Assembly (NCBI GenBank): GCA_944362615.1
Contig: CALVTM010000009.1
Coordinates: 1 to 49,804 of the forward strand
Reading direction: 5' to 3'
DNA from: an uncultured Clostridia bacterium
GTDB lineage: Bacteria; Bacillota; Clostridia; Christensenellales; Pumilibacteraceae
Length of the DNA: 49,804 bases
Every line of letters starts with the position of its first letter. Positions within the stretch are counted from its first letter, which is position 1. Below the pieces are notes generated by a model that had not been told where the DNA came from, searched no databases, and saw only the letters and a list, made by a program, of their open reading frames with translations. Made by a program: the position numbers and the translations under genes. This document shows, piece after piece, positions 24,696 through 33,322 of this stretch.

Positions 24696-25646
24696 ATGCA
24701 AAAAATTTTAGTGGAAAAGGATGGTCATGAAAGCGTAAAATACGATTCGCCTGATTCTTTGACTTATATCAGAAAAAGTAAGCTTTCCGATTACGAAGAA
24801 TGTAAAATAGTCCCGCACAGACACGAGGACCTGGAGATCGTAATGGCGCTCAGCGGAGAAATGCTTTATACCGTCGGTAACAAACAGTATTTGTTACGGG
24901 AAAAATGCGCGATCGCGGTCAATTCAATGAGATGGCATTCGGTGGAAAAGTCGGCGGCGGACACTGATTGCGAATTTATAGTCGTTCTGATCAATCCGGG
25001 TGTTATTTGCACCACAAAGCAGCTGGAGAACAATTATGTTCTTCCGCTTGTAAGTGAAAATGCACCGGACGTATTCATGCTTGATAATGAAACCGAATGG
25101 CAGAAGGATCTGATTTCAAAATTATGGGAAATTTATGAGGCTTATGCTGTTCACGAGAATATGCTGCAAGTTACAATGCTGTACTTTTCGATATGGCAGC
25201 TTCTGTTCTTCAGAGGGCTTCCGCATAAACTCCGGGTATTGCCGCCTGAACCTCCTACTCACAAGAACGGCGTAAGAAAAGCAATGAAAGAAATGGTCAT
25301 GTTTATCTATGATCATTACCACGAGCAGATAAAGCTTTCGGATATTGCCGCTGCCGGCAATATGTGTAAAAGTAACTGCAGTGAGATTTTCACGCGTATG
25401 CTGCATGACCCTCCCATGAAGTTTCTTACCAATTATCGCATTTACAAGTCGCTTAAGTTGCTTAGCGAAACGGATGAAAGCATACTCAACATAGCTTATA
25501 AAACCGGATTTTCCACATCAAGCTACTTTACGGAAGTTTTTAAAAAATATATAGGATGCACGCCTACGGAATACCGTAAAAATCCGCGCGTCAGACGCGG
25601 CGACACCTGCGCGAATCCGAAAAGTTTTGCACTGCTTCCGAACTGA
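24696..25646 (+). CDS. AraC-family transcriptional regulator
   Basis: 316 residues. The N-terminal cupin-like sensor has IVPHRHEDLEIVMALSGEM. The C-terminal double HTH spans about residues 205-300, with LSDIAAAGNMCKSNCSEIF and the signature ILNIAYKTGFSTSSYFTEVFKKYIGCTPTEYR. Such proteins usually respond to a sugar or other small ligand. ATG 24696 is chosen for the GGGGG eight bases upstream. No target gene is adjacent; it stands alone on the plus strand, ending at a strong terminator. Confidence 0.9.
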   Translation: MQKILVEKDGHESVKYDSPDSLTYIRKSKLSDYEECKIVPHRHEDLEIVMALSGEMLYTVGNKQYLLREKCAIAVNSMRWHSVEKSAADTDCEFIVVLINPGVICTTKQLENNYVLPLVSENAPDVFMLDNETEWQKDLISKLWEIYEAYAVHENMLQVTMLYFSIWQLLFFRGLPHKLRVLPPEPPTHKNGVRKAMKEMVMFIYDHYHEQIKLSDIAAAGNMCKSNCSEIFTRMLHDPPMKFLTNYRIYKSLKLLSETDESILNIAYKTGFSTSSYFTEVFKKYIGCTPTEYRKNPRVRRGDTCANPKSFALLPN

Positions 25647-25663
25647 CATTTCAATATATAAGC

Positions 25664-25693
25664 AAAAGGGCGAAGCCTCGGCTTCGCCCTTTT
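25664..25693 (+). terminator. Terminator of the AraC gene
   Basis: AAAAGGGCGAAGCC pairs with GGCTTCGCCCTTTT, followed by TATTTTT. Confidence 0.88.
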
Positions 25694-25720
25694 TATTTTT
25701 CGCTTAAGCGACAAAAAAAT

Positions 25721-25744
25721 CGCAGCCGATTTCAGTCGGCTGCG
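25721..25744 (-). terminator. Terminator of ilvC
   Basis: CGCAGCCGA pairs with TCGGCTGCG; on the minus strand ATTTTTTTG follows, about 30 bases past the ilvC stop. Confidence 0.85.
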
Positions 25745-25775
25745 ACTTAAGGATCATATCATGATAATATTGTGA

Positions 25776-26807
<1,032 letters not shown>

Positions 26808-26848
26808 TTATTAGAAAAGTTCTTCAGGTTTTTACCTTTCGCTGATAA

Positions 26849-26877
26849 TTATAAACCCGCGCACGCGGCTTGTCAAC
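26849..26877 (-). promoter_or_regulatory. Consensus promoter of ilvC
   Basis: Minus strand: perfect TTGACA (26872-26877), 17-base spacer, perfect TATAAT (26849-26854). Transcription starts near 26842, giving a leader of about 50 bases. Confidence 0.85.
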
Positions 26878-26913
26878 TCAATTTCATTCGTATACCGTTT
26901 TTTCTTTGTCCGG

Positions 26914-26942
26914 ACTGCTTTAAAAGCGCGCCTCAAAGCAGT
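26914..26942 (-). terminator. Possible weak terminator after the phage cluster
   Basis: ACTGCTTT pairs with AAAGCAGT across a 13-base loop, 20 bases beyond the last phage gene. No T-run follows on the minus strand, so read-through into ilvC is possible. Confidence 0.3.
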
Positions 26943-26962
26943 GAAGTACGATCGTTCCGCTC

Positions 26963-27550
26963 TCAGCTCTGCACTTTTCCGGCAGAGCCTGCCGCATTAT
27001 CTCCGTTTACCACTGCTCCGTCCGCTTCTGCCGCGCCGCCGGTTATTATATCCTCTTCCGTGGGCTCCGTAGTCGGGTTCTCTTCCGTGGGTTCCGTAGT
27101 CGGGTCCTCCTCCGTGGGCTCTGTGGTCGGGTCCTCTTCCGTGGGTTCTGTGGTCGGTTCCTCCTCCGTGGGCTTCGTAGTCGGGTTCTCTTCCGTGGGC
27201 TTCGTGGTTGGTTCCTCCTCCGTGGGCTCTGTGGTTGGTTCCTCCTCCGTGGGCTCCGTGGTCGAGTCCTCCTCCGTGGGTTCCGTAGGCGGGTCCTCTT
27301 CCGTGGGCTCTGTGGTCGGGGTCTCTTCCTCTGTTCCCGTAGTCGGGGTCTTATCGCCGTTACCGGAGGAGTTGTCCGTACCGCCTGAAGAGGAAGGGCT
27401 GTCGGAGATGAGTCCGAGCATTACCAGTACGCCCGCGCCCGCGCATATCACTTCATTAACTACCGGAAAGTCTATCCTGACTCCGAGAGCCTGAAGCAGC
27501 AACAATACGAATGACGCTATCGCAAGTACCGTTTTCTTTGTAAATTTCAT
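26963..27550 (-). CDS. phiLC3-type holin-like protein with Thr/Glu/Pro repeat stalk
   Basis: 195 residues. The first 55 carry two hydrophobic helices (about 7-24 and 34-48) with the layout of phage phiLC3-family holins (FVLLLLQALGVRIDFPVVNEV then VLVMLGLISDS). Residues 70-165 are about ten 9-residue PTEEDPTTE-type repeats, acidic and extended, followed by a Gly/Ala tail. Holins normally end in a short charged tail, so the stalk is odd; it may instead be a membrane-anchored surface protein. AAAGGAG precedes the ATG. Last gene of the phage cluster. Confidence 0.6.
   Translation of the reverse strand: MKFTKKTVLAIASFVLLLLQALGVRIDFPVVNEVICAGAGVLVMLGLISDSPSSSGGTDNSSGNGDKTPTTGTEEETPTTEPTEEDPPTEPTEEDSTTEPTEEEPTTEPTEEEPTTKPTEENPTTKPTEEEPTTEPTEEDPTTEPTEEDPTTEPTEENPTTEPTEEDIITGGAAEADGAVVNGDNAAGSAGKVQS
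27059..27330 (-). repeat. 27-bp coding tandem repeat (PTEEDPTTE units)
   Basis: About ten imperfect 27-base units run through the holin-like gene. Units differ at Asp/Glu/Asn and Thr/Lys/Pro codons but keep the frame. They are contiguous, with no spacers, so this is not a CRISPR array. Confidence 0.85.
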
Positions 27551-27568
27551 AGCCTTCTCCTTTATGCG

Positions 27569-28498
27569 TCAAGCTCCGAATTCGTTATAGAGCCTGTAAT
27601 AGAAGTAGTCGGAAAGCGAACTGCGGATGAACGGATCGTTTCGCACCGCGACTCTCGCCTGGTCCGCGCTCATGCCGGAAAGGTACTGACGGAACACGTC
27701 GTATTTTTCGCTGTAGTACGAAGCAAGCATATCTTCGGGGACCTCGCCTTCAAGCAGCGACTCATCGCCCATTATGGCAAGCATGTCGTCCCTTTCCTTT
27801 TCCGTCATCTGGTTATTATACTTGAGCGCTTCGATGCGCTTTTCCTCACGTTCCTCGGTCAGCTCGGCTATGCGCTCGGTCAGACGGGCGGCATACGCTA
27901 TGTCGAAAGCGTTGAGAGCCTTCTGCATGTCCGCCTCCAGTCCTGAGATCTCCGCGTCTATGCGGCTGATCTCCTCGGCATGAGCGCTCCGGGCGGAAGC
28001 AAGAGCCTCCGCACGACTCTCCTCTATAGCCGCTTTTTCGCTTGCCGCTATCGAAGAGCGTGAAAGTCCGCGCTTAGCCATATCGTCCTCGTAAGCGCGT
28101 ACGGCGGTAGCATAGTCGCCGCTTATGCCGCTCTCCGTTTCCGAAAGATCGCGGTAAGAATCGGCTTTGCGCCCGAGCGCATCGGATATGCGGTTTTCTG
28201 TATCCGTTTTTATATCAGAAATGCTTTCCGCACGGTAGCCCGCAAGCTCGTCCTGAGCGTTCTTTATGATCTCGGCATCGGTAGGCGCATCGTACTCTAT
28301 ACGGTCATACTTGACGCCTTCAAGTTTATTTTCGTCTACGACCTTGTATTTATCGTCTATTTCCTTCAGCGCAAGTTCGAGCTCCGCATCGGTCATTACT
28401 TCCTCCGCTTTTGACGCGGCTTTCGCCGTGACAGTATCTTTATTTTTCTTTTCGGCGTCTTCCGCCGCTTTTTTCAGGTATGAACTAAATGTCGACAT
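27569..28498 (-). CDS. Coiled-coil phage structural protein, possibly ejection protein
   Basis: 309 residues, highly charged, with long heptad-rich helices (about 100-240) rich in Ala, Glu and Arg. The phrase MAKRGLSRSSIAASE recalls a segment I associate with internal-virion or tail proteins of short-tailed phages, but the match is only by memory. No transmembrane or catalytic motif is seen. GGGAGGAGAG precedes the ATG. It sits between the small membrane proteins and the terminal holin-like gene. Confidence 0.55.
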   Translation of the reverse strand: MSTFSSYLKKAAEDAEKKNKDTVTAKAASKAEEVMTDAELELALKEIDDKYKVVDENKLEGVKYDRIEYDAPTDAEIIKNAQDELAGYRAESISDIKTDTENRISDALGRKADSYRDLSETESGISGDYATAVRAYEDDMAKRGLSRSSIAASEKAAIEESRAEALASARSAHAEEISRIDAEISGLEADMQKALNAFDIAYAARLTERIAELTEEREEKRIEALKYNNQMTEKERDDMLAIMGDESLLEGEVPEDMLASYYSEKYDVFRQYLSGMSADQARVAVRNDPFIRSSLSDYFYYRLYNEFGA

Positions 28499-28577
28499 AC
28501 TCTCCTCCCAAATGATATATGCGTTTTTCCGCTTCGGCTATCCGGCGTCTCAGAAGCCGCAATTCACCGTTATCCAT
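28485..28577 (-). CDS. 30-residue small phage-cluster ORF
   Basis: Begins MDNGELRLLRRRIAEAEKRI and ends EYVDI: a short basic amphipathic helix. AAAGGAGG inside the preceding gene serves it (11-base spacing). The start overlaps the upstream stop by eight bases and the end overlaps the next gene by 14. The compact fit supports a real gene, but its function is unknown. Confidence 0.4.
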   Translation of the reverse strand: MDNGELRLLRRRIAEAEKRIYHLGGEYVDI

Positions 28578-28776
28578 AAACGGGAACACCTCCTTTAAGT
28601 GTTACGCTGCCGTCAGCCGTACGGCAGTACGCGTCTCCGTAACAGACGGTAACGGACTCGCTTTCGGTACGGCGGACGACCGCTCCCGATACCAGAACGT
28701 ATACTTCCGTACCGTCATCCGAGTACGCGCTCAGGAGTCGCCCGCTGCCGAAGTTTTTGGCTCCCCAAACCCGCAT
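28570..28776 (-). CDS. Small beta-rich phage-cluster protein
   Basis: 68 residues, predicted beta strands (VYVLVSGAVVRRTESESVTVCYGD), family not recognised. AAAGGAGGCGCC gives an excellent ribosome binding site although the gene overlaps the 3' end of the BhlA-like gene by 46 bases. Probably a minor structural or accessory protein. Confidence 0.6.
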   Translation of the reverse strand: MRVWGAKNFGSGRLLSAYSDDGTEVYVLVSGAVVRRTESESVTVCYGDAYCRTADGSVTLKGGVPVYG

Positions 28777-28994
28777 GGCGCCTCCTTTTTCTTTTCGCGT
28801 CGTTTCTGACGCGCTATTATCTCATCCAGTCGCACATTCACATGCTCAAGGTCATGCAGACTGGCGGTGAGCTCGCATATGATCCTGCGGTAATACTCCT
28901 CCCGCTTTATGTGCGTCCTGACCGCAAAAACGAGCATGATCGCAAACACTGCCGAATAGCAGCCGCTCTCTATGCACGCTGCGATAATATCCAT
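28731..28994 (-). CDS. BhlA/UviB-like holin
   Basis: 87 residues. One N-terminal transmembrane helix (about 10-26) is followed by a basic amphipathic coiled coil (RTHIKREEYYRRIICEL) and a charged tail. This is the BhlA/UviB layout of small phage or bacteriocin holins, which form lesions in the membrane. It begins one base after the upstream gene's stop. No endolysin is adjacent. Confidence 0.65.
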   Translation of the reverse strand: MDIIAACIESGCYSAVFAIMLVFAVRTHIKREEYYRRIICELTASLHDLEHVNVRLDEIIARQKRREKKKEAPCGFGEPKTSAAGDS

Positions 28995-28995
28995 A

Positions 28996-30471
28996 TCAGC
29001 CTCCTTGTTGTATCGTCAATGTGACGATACCTGCGCCCCGGCTGTATTTTTCGCCGGTAACGCCGTAATTTTCGCCGGCGGCGAACGAGTGTGACATCAG
29101 AAGAGCCTTGCAGGAGGTCGCCGCCCTGCGCGTCACTCTGCCGTCATCCGTCACGGAGTACAGAGCGTCGGTGAACGCTATTTCAGATGAGTCCGCACTC
29201 CCGACTTCCGTCATTCCGACGCCGCTTGCGTCGTATACGCTTACGCCGCTTTGCGTCTCTTTTGCAATAAGAAGCCCGTCAAAGCCGGTGAAGCCGCTCC
29301 CGAGCACGCGTATATAGTAAGGCGTTATCAGGCATACTGCGCTTTCTTCGCCCGCCGTCGCCGTGACCTCAAACCCGCCGTCAAAGCAGGATACGACGCT
29401 GTCTATTGCGTATATATGTTGTTTTGTCACTATATGGCTTCCGGACGGCGAATACACCGCCGTTCCGTTTTCCGTAAGCTCCGCCACATCTCCGGCAAAC
29501 GTCGCAAGCGCAAACGCCTCCGTAGAACGCGCATAAGCCTGCGTGCCGCTTGTCGTTATCCCCCTGACGCTTCCTCCGCCAAGGACGTGCATGACCGCTC
29601 CGCTCCCCGTTCCCGTTATCACTGCGGCAACGGCATCCGTTGTAAAGAAGTCGTCACCGCCGCGGCAGAACGTCGCTCTGCCGTCCGAAACGTAAGCAAG
29701 TGTACCGTCATCCACCGCCCATACGCCGGTTATATTGCCGGCGGCGCGCTCGGTGACTACTGCTCCGTCCACTATCACACTTACTCTGCCGTACCCGAAA
29801 GCGACAAGCGCTTTTCCGAATGCGCGTAATTTTTCAGCAGGCGGCATATCCGGATAAGTCCGGACATCCGCAAGCCCTGCGGGCATGCTGCGCGTTCTCG
29901 CTCCCGACGCGGACGCACTTTCAGCTACAGCCGTGCAGATATACCCGGCAGTAATGCACTGAACAGTCTCCGACACGCTTTCGGTAAGCTGAGACAGCTC
30001 ATATACCGCGCCGTTTCCGCCGCATGTCACCACCGCGAGACGCGCATTTTCGGGCAACGAGGCAGTCAGAATCAGTTTTCCGGACGAACGGCTCAGGTCT
30101 GCCGTCAGAGCGGTCCTGCTGCCGTCCGACGTAATGCAGTCCAGTCCGACGTCGCTTCCGGAAATGCCCGTAAGAACGTCAAGAAGTGCGTCGCCCGCGT
30201 CCGCACATCCGTCCAGCTTTGCGGCGACGGATATTTCGGCGTCCGCACCGAGCAGACCGCCGTCACCTGGCGGAACGGCAACGGAGTAAAGCACGTCATC
30301 GCCGGATATCAGCGCGACATGGGTTATCTCCCCGTCAAATTCCGCCGGCGTCAGGTATGCGGAGAACGCCGTGCGTATGGACGGAAGAGTCACGGTACGC
30401 TTTATATCGGCAGGAACGAGCAAGTTCTTTCCGCCGCCGGTTATCTGTAATTGATATTGCGTTTCAGACAT
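28996..30471 (-). CDS. Large beta-rich phage protein, possible tail fibre or hub
   Basis: 491 residues, nearly all beta, with recurring short blocks such as GVWAVDDGTLAYVSDGRATF, HIYAIDSVVSCFDGGFEVTA and FTDALYSVTDDGRVTRRA that look like propeller blades. No enzyme motif is seen. Its place after the connector genes suggests a tail, hub or receptor-binding role. It shares style with the 282- and 450-residue proteins upstream. It starts one base after the previous stop. Confidence 0.5.
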   Translation of the reverse strand: MSETQYQLQITGGGKNLLVPADIKRTVTLPSIRTAFSAYLTPAEFDGEITHVALISGDDVLYSVAVPPGDGGLLGADAEISVAAKLDGCADAGDALLDVLTGISGSDVGLDCITSDGSRTALTADLSRSSGKLILTASLPENARLAVVTCGGNGAVYELSQLTESVSETVQCITAGYICTAVAESASASGARTRSMPAGLADVRTYPDMPPAEKLRAFGKALVAFGYGRVSVIVDGAVVTERAAGNITGVWAVDDGTLAYVSDGRATFCRGGDDFFTTDAVAAVITGTGSGAVMHVLGGGSVRGITTSGTQAYARSTEAFALATFAGDVAELTENGTAVYSPSGSHIVTKQHIYAIDSVVSCFDGGFEVTATAGEESAVCLITPYYIRVLGSGFTGFDGLLIAKETQSGVSVYDASGVGMTEVGSADSSEIAFTDALYSVTDDGRVTRRAATSCKALLMSHSFAAGENYGVTGEKYSRGAGIVTLTIQQGG

Positions 30472-30472
30472 A

Positions 30473-31321
30473 TCATCCCTCCGTTACGGCGTAAATGCCG
30501 CTGATCGCGCCGTCGCCGCCGTGCGAAACCCTGCGCACGAGATTGCGCCCGGAATCGGACACTATAAGCTGCGCCGGCTCCGCGCCTTTCGCAAACGCAA
30601 GGGCGTCCACCGTCGGAGAGCCGTGACATGAGTAAGACCGGACGGGGATAAGCTCATCCGTAAGCTGTATTACTGTTACTTTCGTACCGTCATCCGTCGC
30701 CGCTATATATCCCGCGCCGTCATGACATACAGCCACATGTCTGCCCGCACCGAGATATACCGAACCAGACTGCGCGCCCTGTTTTACCGCATATGCGTGA
30801 CCGCCCGAGCAGTACACCGTCACTCTGCCGCGTGCGCAGATATCCGCATCGTCGCAACTGCCCATACTGCACAGCGGAGTGAACGCGCTACCCAGCAGCA
30901 GATATATCGTAGTAACGTCGCCGACTACCGCCGCCAGCACTTCCGAACCGTACTCGTCCGCACGAAGCTGTGCGGGCAGATATGCTCTGACCGGTTCGCT
31001 TCCGCCGAGTGACGAAAGTATGACTCTGCCGAATGTCGCACCTGTCGCCGAAACGCTCACCATACCGGCTTCCGCGGCGGCAAACACGACAGTGGACGTG
31101 CCCGGCACATTGAACGCCGCGACTTCGCTGCCGTCAAGCAGTACATGCGCGCTGCCGCTGCCCGTAAGCTCCGCCGTCACGCTCACGAGCGTGTTTTTAT
31201 CCACTCTTGCCAAGTCTCCGCCCGCGCCTATATCCGAAAAGACGTCGCTCGACGCTTTCGGCGCACTCGCAAGCGCGGCAAGAGTTTCCACTTTGTAATA
31301 AGCTTCTTTTGCGTAGTTCAT
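30473..31321 (-). CDS. Beta-rich phage protein with propeller-like repeats
   Basis: 282 residues. After a 20-residue helix come beta-rich blocks, for example HVAVCHDGAGYIAATDDGTK and QLIVSDSGRNLVRRVSHGGD, similar to WD/Kelch-type strands. Family not recognised. The start codon shares one base with the preceding stop (TGATG), so translation is coupled. It is likely part of the same virion sub-structure as its neighbours. Confidence 0.5.
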   Translation of the reverse strand: MNYAKEAYYKVETLAALASAPKASSDVFSDIGAGGDLARVDKNTLVSVTAELTGSGSAHVLLDGSEVAAFNVPGTSTVVFAAAEAGMVSVSATGATFGRVILSSLGGSEPVRAYLPAQLRADEYGSEVLAAVVGDVTTIYLLLGSAFTPLCSMGSCDDADICARGRVTVYCSGGHAYAVKQGAQSGSVYLGAGRHVAVCHDGAGYIAATDDGTKVTVIQLTDELIPVRSYSCHGSPTVDALAFAKGAEPAQLIVSDSGRNLVRRVSHGGDGAISGIYAVTEG

Positions 31322-32673
31322 CAGCTGCTCCTGACCAGACAGGACAAGCGGGATATGCGCGTTCCCGTTCCCCCGCTTTTTATTCCCAGTCTTACGACTG
31401 TGCCGCTCATGGCGGGGCGCACTCTGCGGACGCCGCCGCCTTTGATCGCGAACTCGCGCTTCTTATCGTCACACTCCACGGTAAGCGTTATATCGCCGTC
31501 CGTGCGAAGCGTCACTTCTGCGACCGTCTTGATGCGCGGCGTACCGTAGTCGAGAGCGCCGCTTTCCCAGATCTTGACAAGCGGCTCTCCGAGCATTTCT
31601 CCGCATTTGCAGACCCTGCCCGTTTTGTTGTCGCTCGTCACTGCATATACGTCGCCGCCCAGTTTGCAAAGCCTTTTTATCTTCATTCCGGACACGGAAA
31701 ACGTGTTTTCGTCTATGTCGTATACTATCAGCGTGTCATTTCCCTCGCTCTCCTCGGACGTGCGTGCTGCAAGGTAATATTTGCCGTCGGAGTATACCGA
31801 ACTTGCGTCAGGCGACGGAGCAAGCCGCACCGCGCGCAGTTTACGCGAAGCAGAGTATCCGTCAAACGAATACAGTCCGTCGGCGCCCGTCATCATGATA
31901 ACGTCTCCGCATACGCATACGCCGCCGTCATAGATGCCGCCACCCGCGACATAAAGGTTCGCAACGCTGAAACCGCTCTGGTCGCCTATCGCATGCAGAC
32001 GGGATACGCCGTATTCCCGGACTATATACACATAGCCGATAAAATCAAGCACTTTCAGAAGTCTGCCGCGCTCGTCCAGAAGCTGGATGAATCCTCCGGC
32101 ATCCGGAGACGCTGTCCATTCGGTGGGATCGAGATCGTCAGAGAAGTATACCGCGTTGCTCTCACCTGCCGTCGTTGCGAACATGCGCTCTCCGCTCATC
32201 GCCATGCTCGTTATGCGCGGGCTCAGCACCCGCCGCGCCGGTGACAAGCCGTCCCAAACATACATATCGTCGGTGGGCGAAGTCATGATCACACAGTCAT
32301 CCCCGTACAGGCGGTAACACATTGCACTCGGAGGAGACGTGAACGTCACTCCGGGCAGCTGCTGCCATGCGTCGCCCGAACGGTAATACACGTTCCCGTC
32401 CGTTCCGCAATACATGTCGACGGTCACATATTCTGCATTGTCATAGTCGTAGCGTATGAACCTCCAGAGCGAACAGCATGTCACGTTCTCCCAGATGCTT
32501 TCGCTGACTATACCGTAACCGTCTGTCAGTGCGCCGTCGGTCACGTCGAAATTTTCCACGCGCGCCGCCGTTCCTTCCGCAAGTACTGCGTCGTCGAACC
32601 GCATATCCACGTTTGCCGTGAAATTGCCTATCGTTCTCCGCGTTCCGCCCTGCGGCATTTTAAGTATGCTCAT
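31321..32673 (-). CDS. Propeller-like tail hub protein (P22 gp10-like by position and size)
   Basis: 450 residues. Near the start it has TRRTIGNFTANVDMRFDDAVLAEGTAARVENFDV, then repeated beta blocks with YSFDGYSASRKLR-, YYLAART- and NTLIVYDIDENTFS-type strands. P22 gp10, a tail-hub protein of 472 residues, follows the gp4 adapter in the same place. The comparison rests on position, length and fold style, not on alignment. ATG 32673 overlaps the upstream stop in ATGA and has GGAGAT upstream. Confidence 0.55.
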   Translation of the reverse strand: MSILKMPQGGTRRTIGNFTANVDMRFDDAVLAEGTAARVENFDVTDGALTDGYGIVSESIWENVTCCSLWRFIRYDYDNAEYVTVDMYCGTDGNVYYRSGDAWQQLPGVTFTSPPSAMCYRLYGDDCVIMTSPTDDMYVWDGLSPARRVLSPRITSMAMSGERMFATTAGESNAVYFSDDLDPTEWTASPDAGGFIQLLDERGRLLKVLDFIGYVYIVREYGVSRLHAIGDQSGFSVANLYVAGGGIYDGGVCVCGDVIMMTGADGLYSFDGYSASRKLRAVRLAPSPDASSVYSDGKYYLAARTSEESEGNDTLIVYDIDENTFSVSGMKIKRLCKLGGDVYAVTSDNKTGRVCKCGEMLGEPLVKIWESGALDYGTPRIKTVAEVTLRTDGDITLTVECDDKKREFAIKGGGVRRVRPAMSGTVVRLGIKSGGTGTRISRLSCLVRSS

Positions 32674-33038
32674 ACGAATCTCCTGCTCTTTATCCTGACG
32701 GGCTGCCGCTCCGCCATCGCTATCGAACTTTTGTAGCGCGTATCCCACAGCTCCGCGACATCCAGCCCTTCCGTTATCGCGTATTCAGCCGCGACGCCGT
32801 ATGCAAGGATGCGGCGGCTGATACCGGTGAAAGACGCTTCCTCGTCCGTCAGAGAATCCGCCGACAGATCCGCGTTTTCGCCTCTGCGGTACTCCTCCGC
32901 TATTTCGGAAACCACCAGCCCGTATAGTCTGAGATACTTATCCGCAGTTTCCTGCTCGCACGCTTCAGACGCAAGCTGCTGCGCGTCTTCCGTAAGTCCG
33001 AGCATGTTTGCCGCGGCTATACAAACGTCTTTGATCAT
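32670..33038 (-). CDS. Head-tail connector/adapter-like protein
   Basis: 122 residues, helical, acidic in the middle with a basic end (RIKSRRFV). The helical arrangement, size and position two genes after the capsid fit a head-completion adapter such as P22 gp4 or a gp6/gp15-type protein. AAGGAGATGAA precedes ATG 33038, which overlaps the upstream stop in ATGA; an earlier in-frame start at 33083 lacks a ribosome binding site. Confidence 0.5.
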   Translation of the reverse strand: MIKDVCIAAANMLGLTEDAQQLASEACEQETADKYLRLYGLVVSEIAEEYRRGENADLSADSLTDEEASFTGISRRILAYGVAAEYAITEGLDVAELWDTRYKSSIAMAERQPVRIKSRRFV

Positions 33039-33322
33039 TTCATCTCCTTGAATGCCGCCCGCGCGGACGGACTGCGCCGCCATTCCCGCGCCGACTTACA
33101 GAAGAACGGATTGCGGGTGCGCAGCGCATAGTCGATCGTGCGCGCGTCCAGCCTGTCGTACGGAACGACGAAGCAGAGGGTGTTTCCCCTCTGCCCGTCG
33201 CTGTGTACTTCATACCTGCGCTTGTCCGGGTTGTATACGACGTAGTACGTTGGATCCACCTCTTTGAGACGCGAAGCTATGAAGAACACGTCGTCCGTGA
33301 TTTTTATCAGTCTGCCCGTCAA
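33035..33322 (-). CDS. Small phage protein after the capsid gene
   Basis: 95 residues from TTG 33322, which overlaps the capsid stop in TTGA, the junction style used throughout the cluster; GTG 33367 is an alternative (110 residues) with a 49-base overlap and no ribosome binding site. The sequence is mixed alpha/beta (YYVVYNPDKRRYEVHSDGQR) with a basic C-terminus. Position suggests a connector or head-completion role; no family is recognised. Confidence 0.5.
   Translation of the reverse strand: MTGRLIKITDDVFFIASRLKEVDPTYYVVYNPDKRRYEVHSDGQRGNTLCFVVPYDRLDARTIDYALRTRNPFFCKSAREWRRSPSARAAFKEMK

Noticed and set aside
27060..27494. Plus-strand GSVVGSSSV-type repeat frame
   Set aside because: It is antisense to the PTEEDPTTE repeats of the holin-like gene, with no ribosome binding site.
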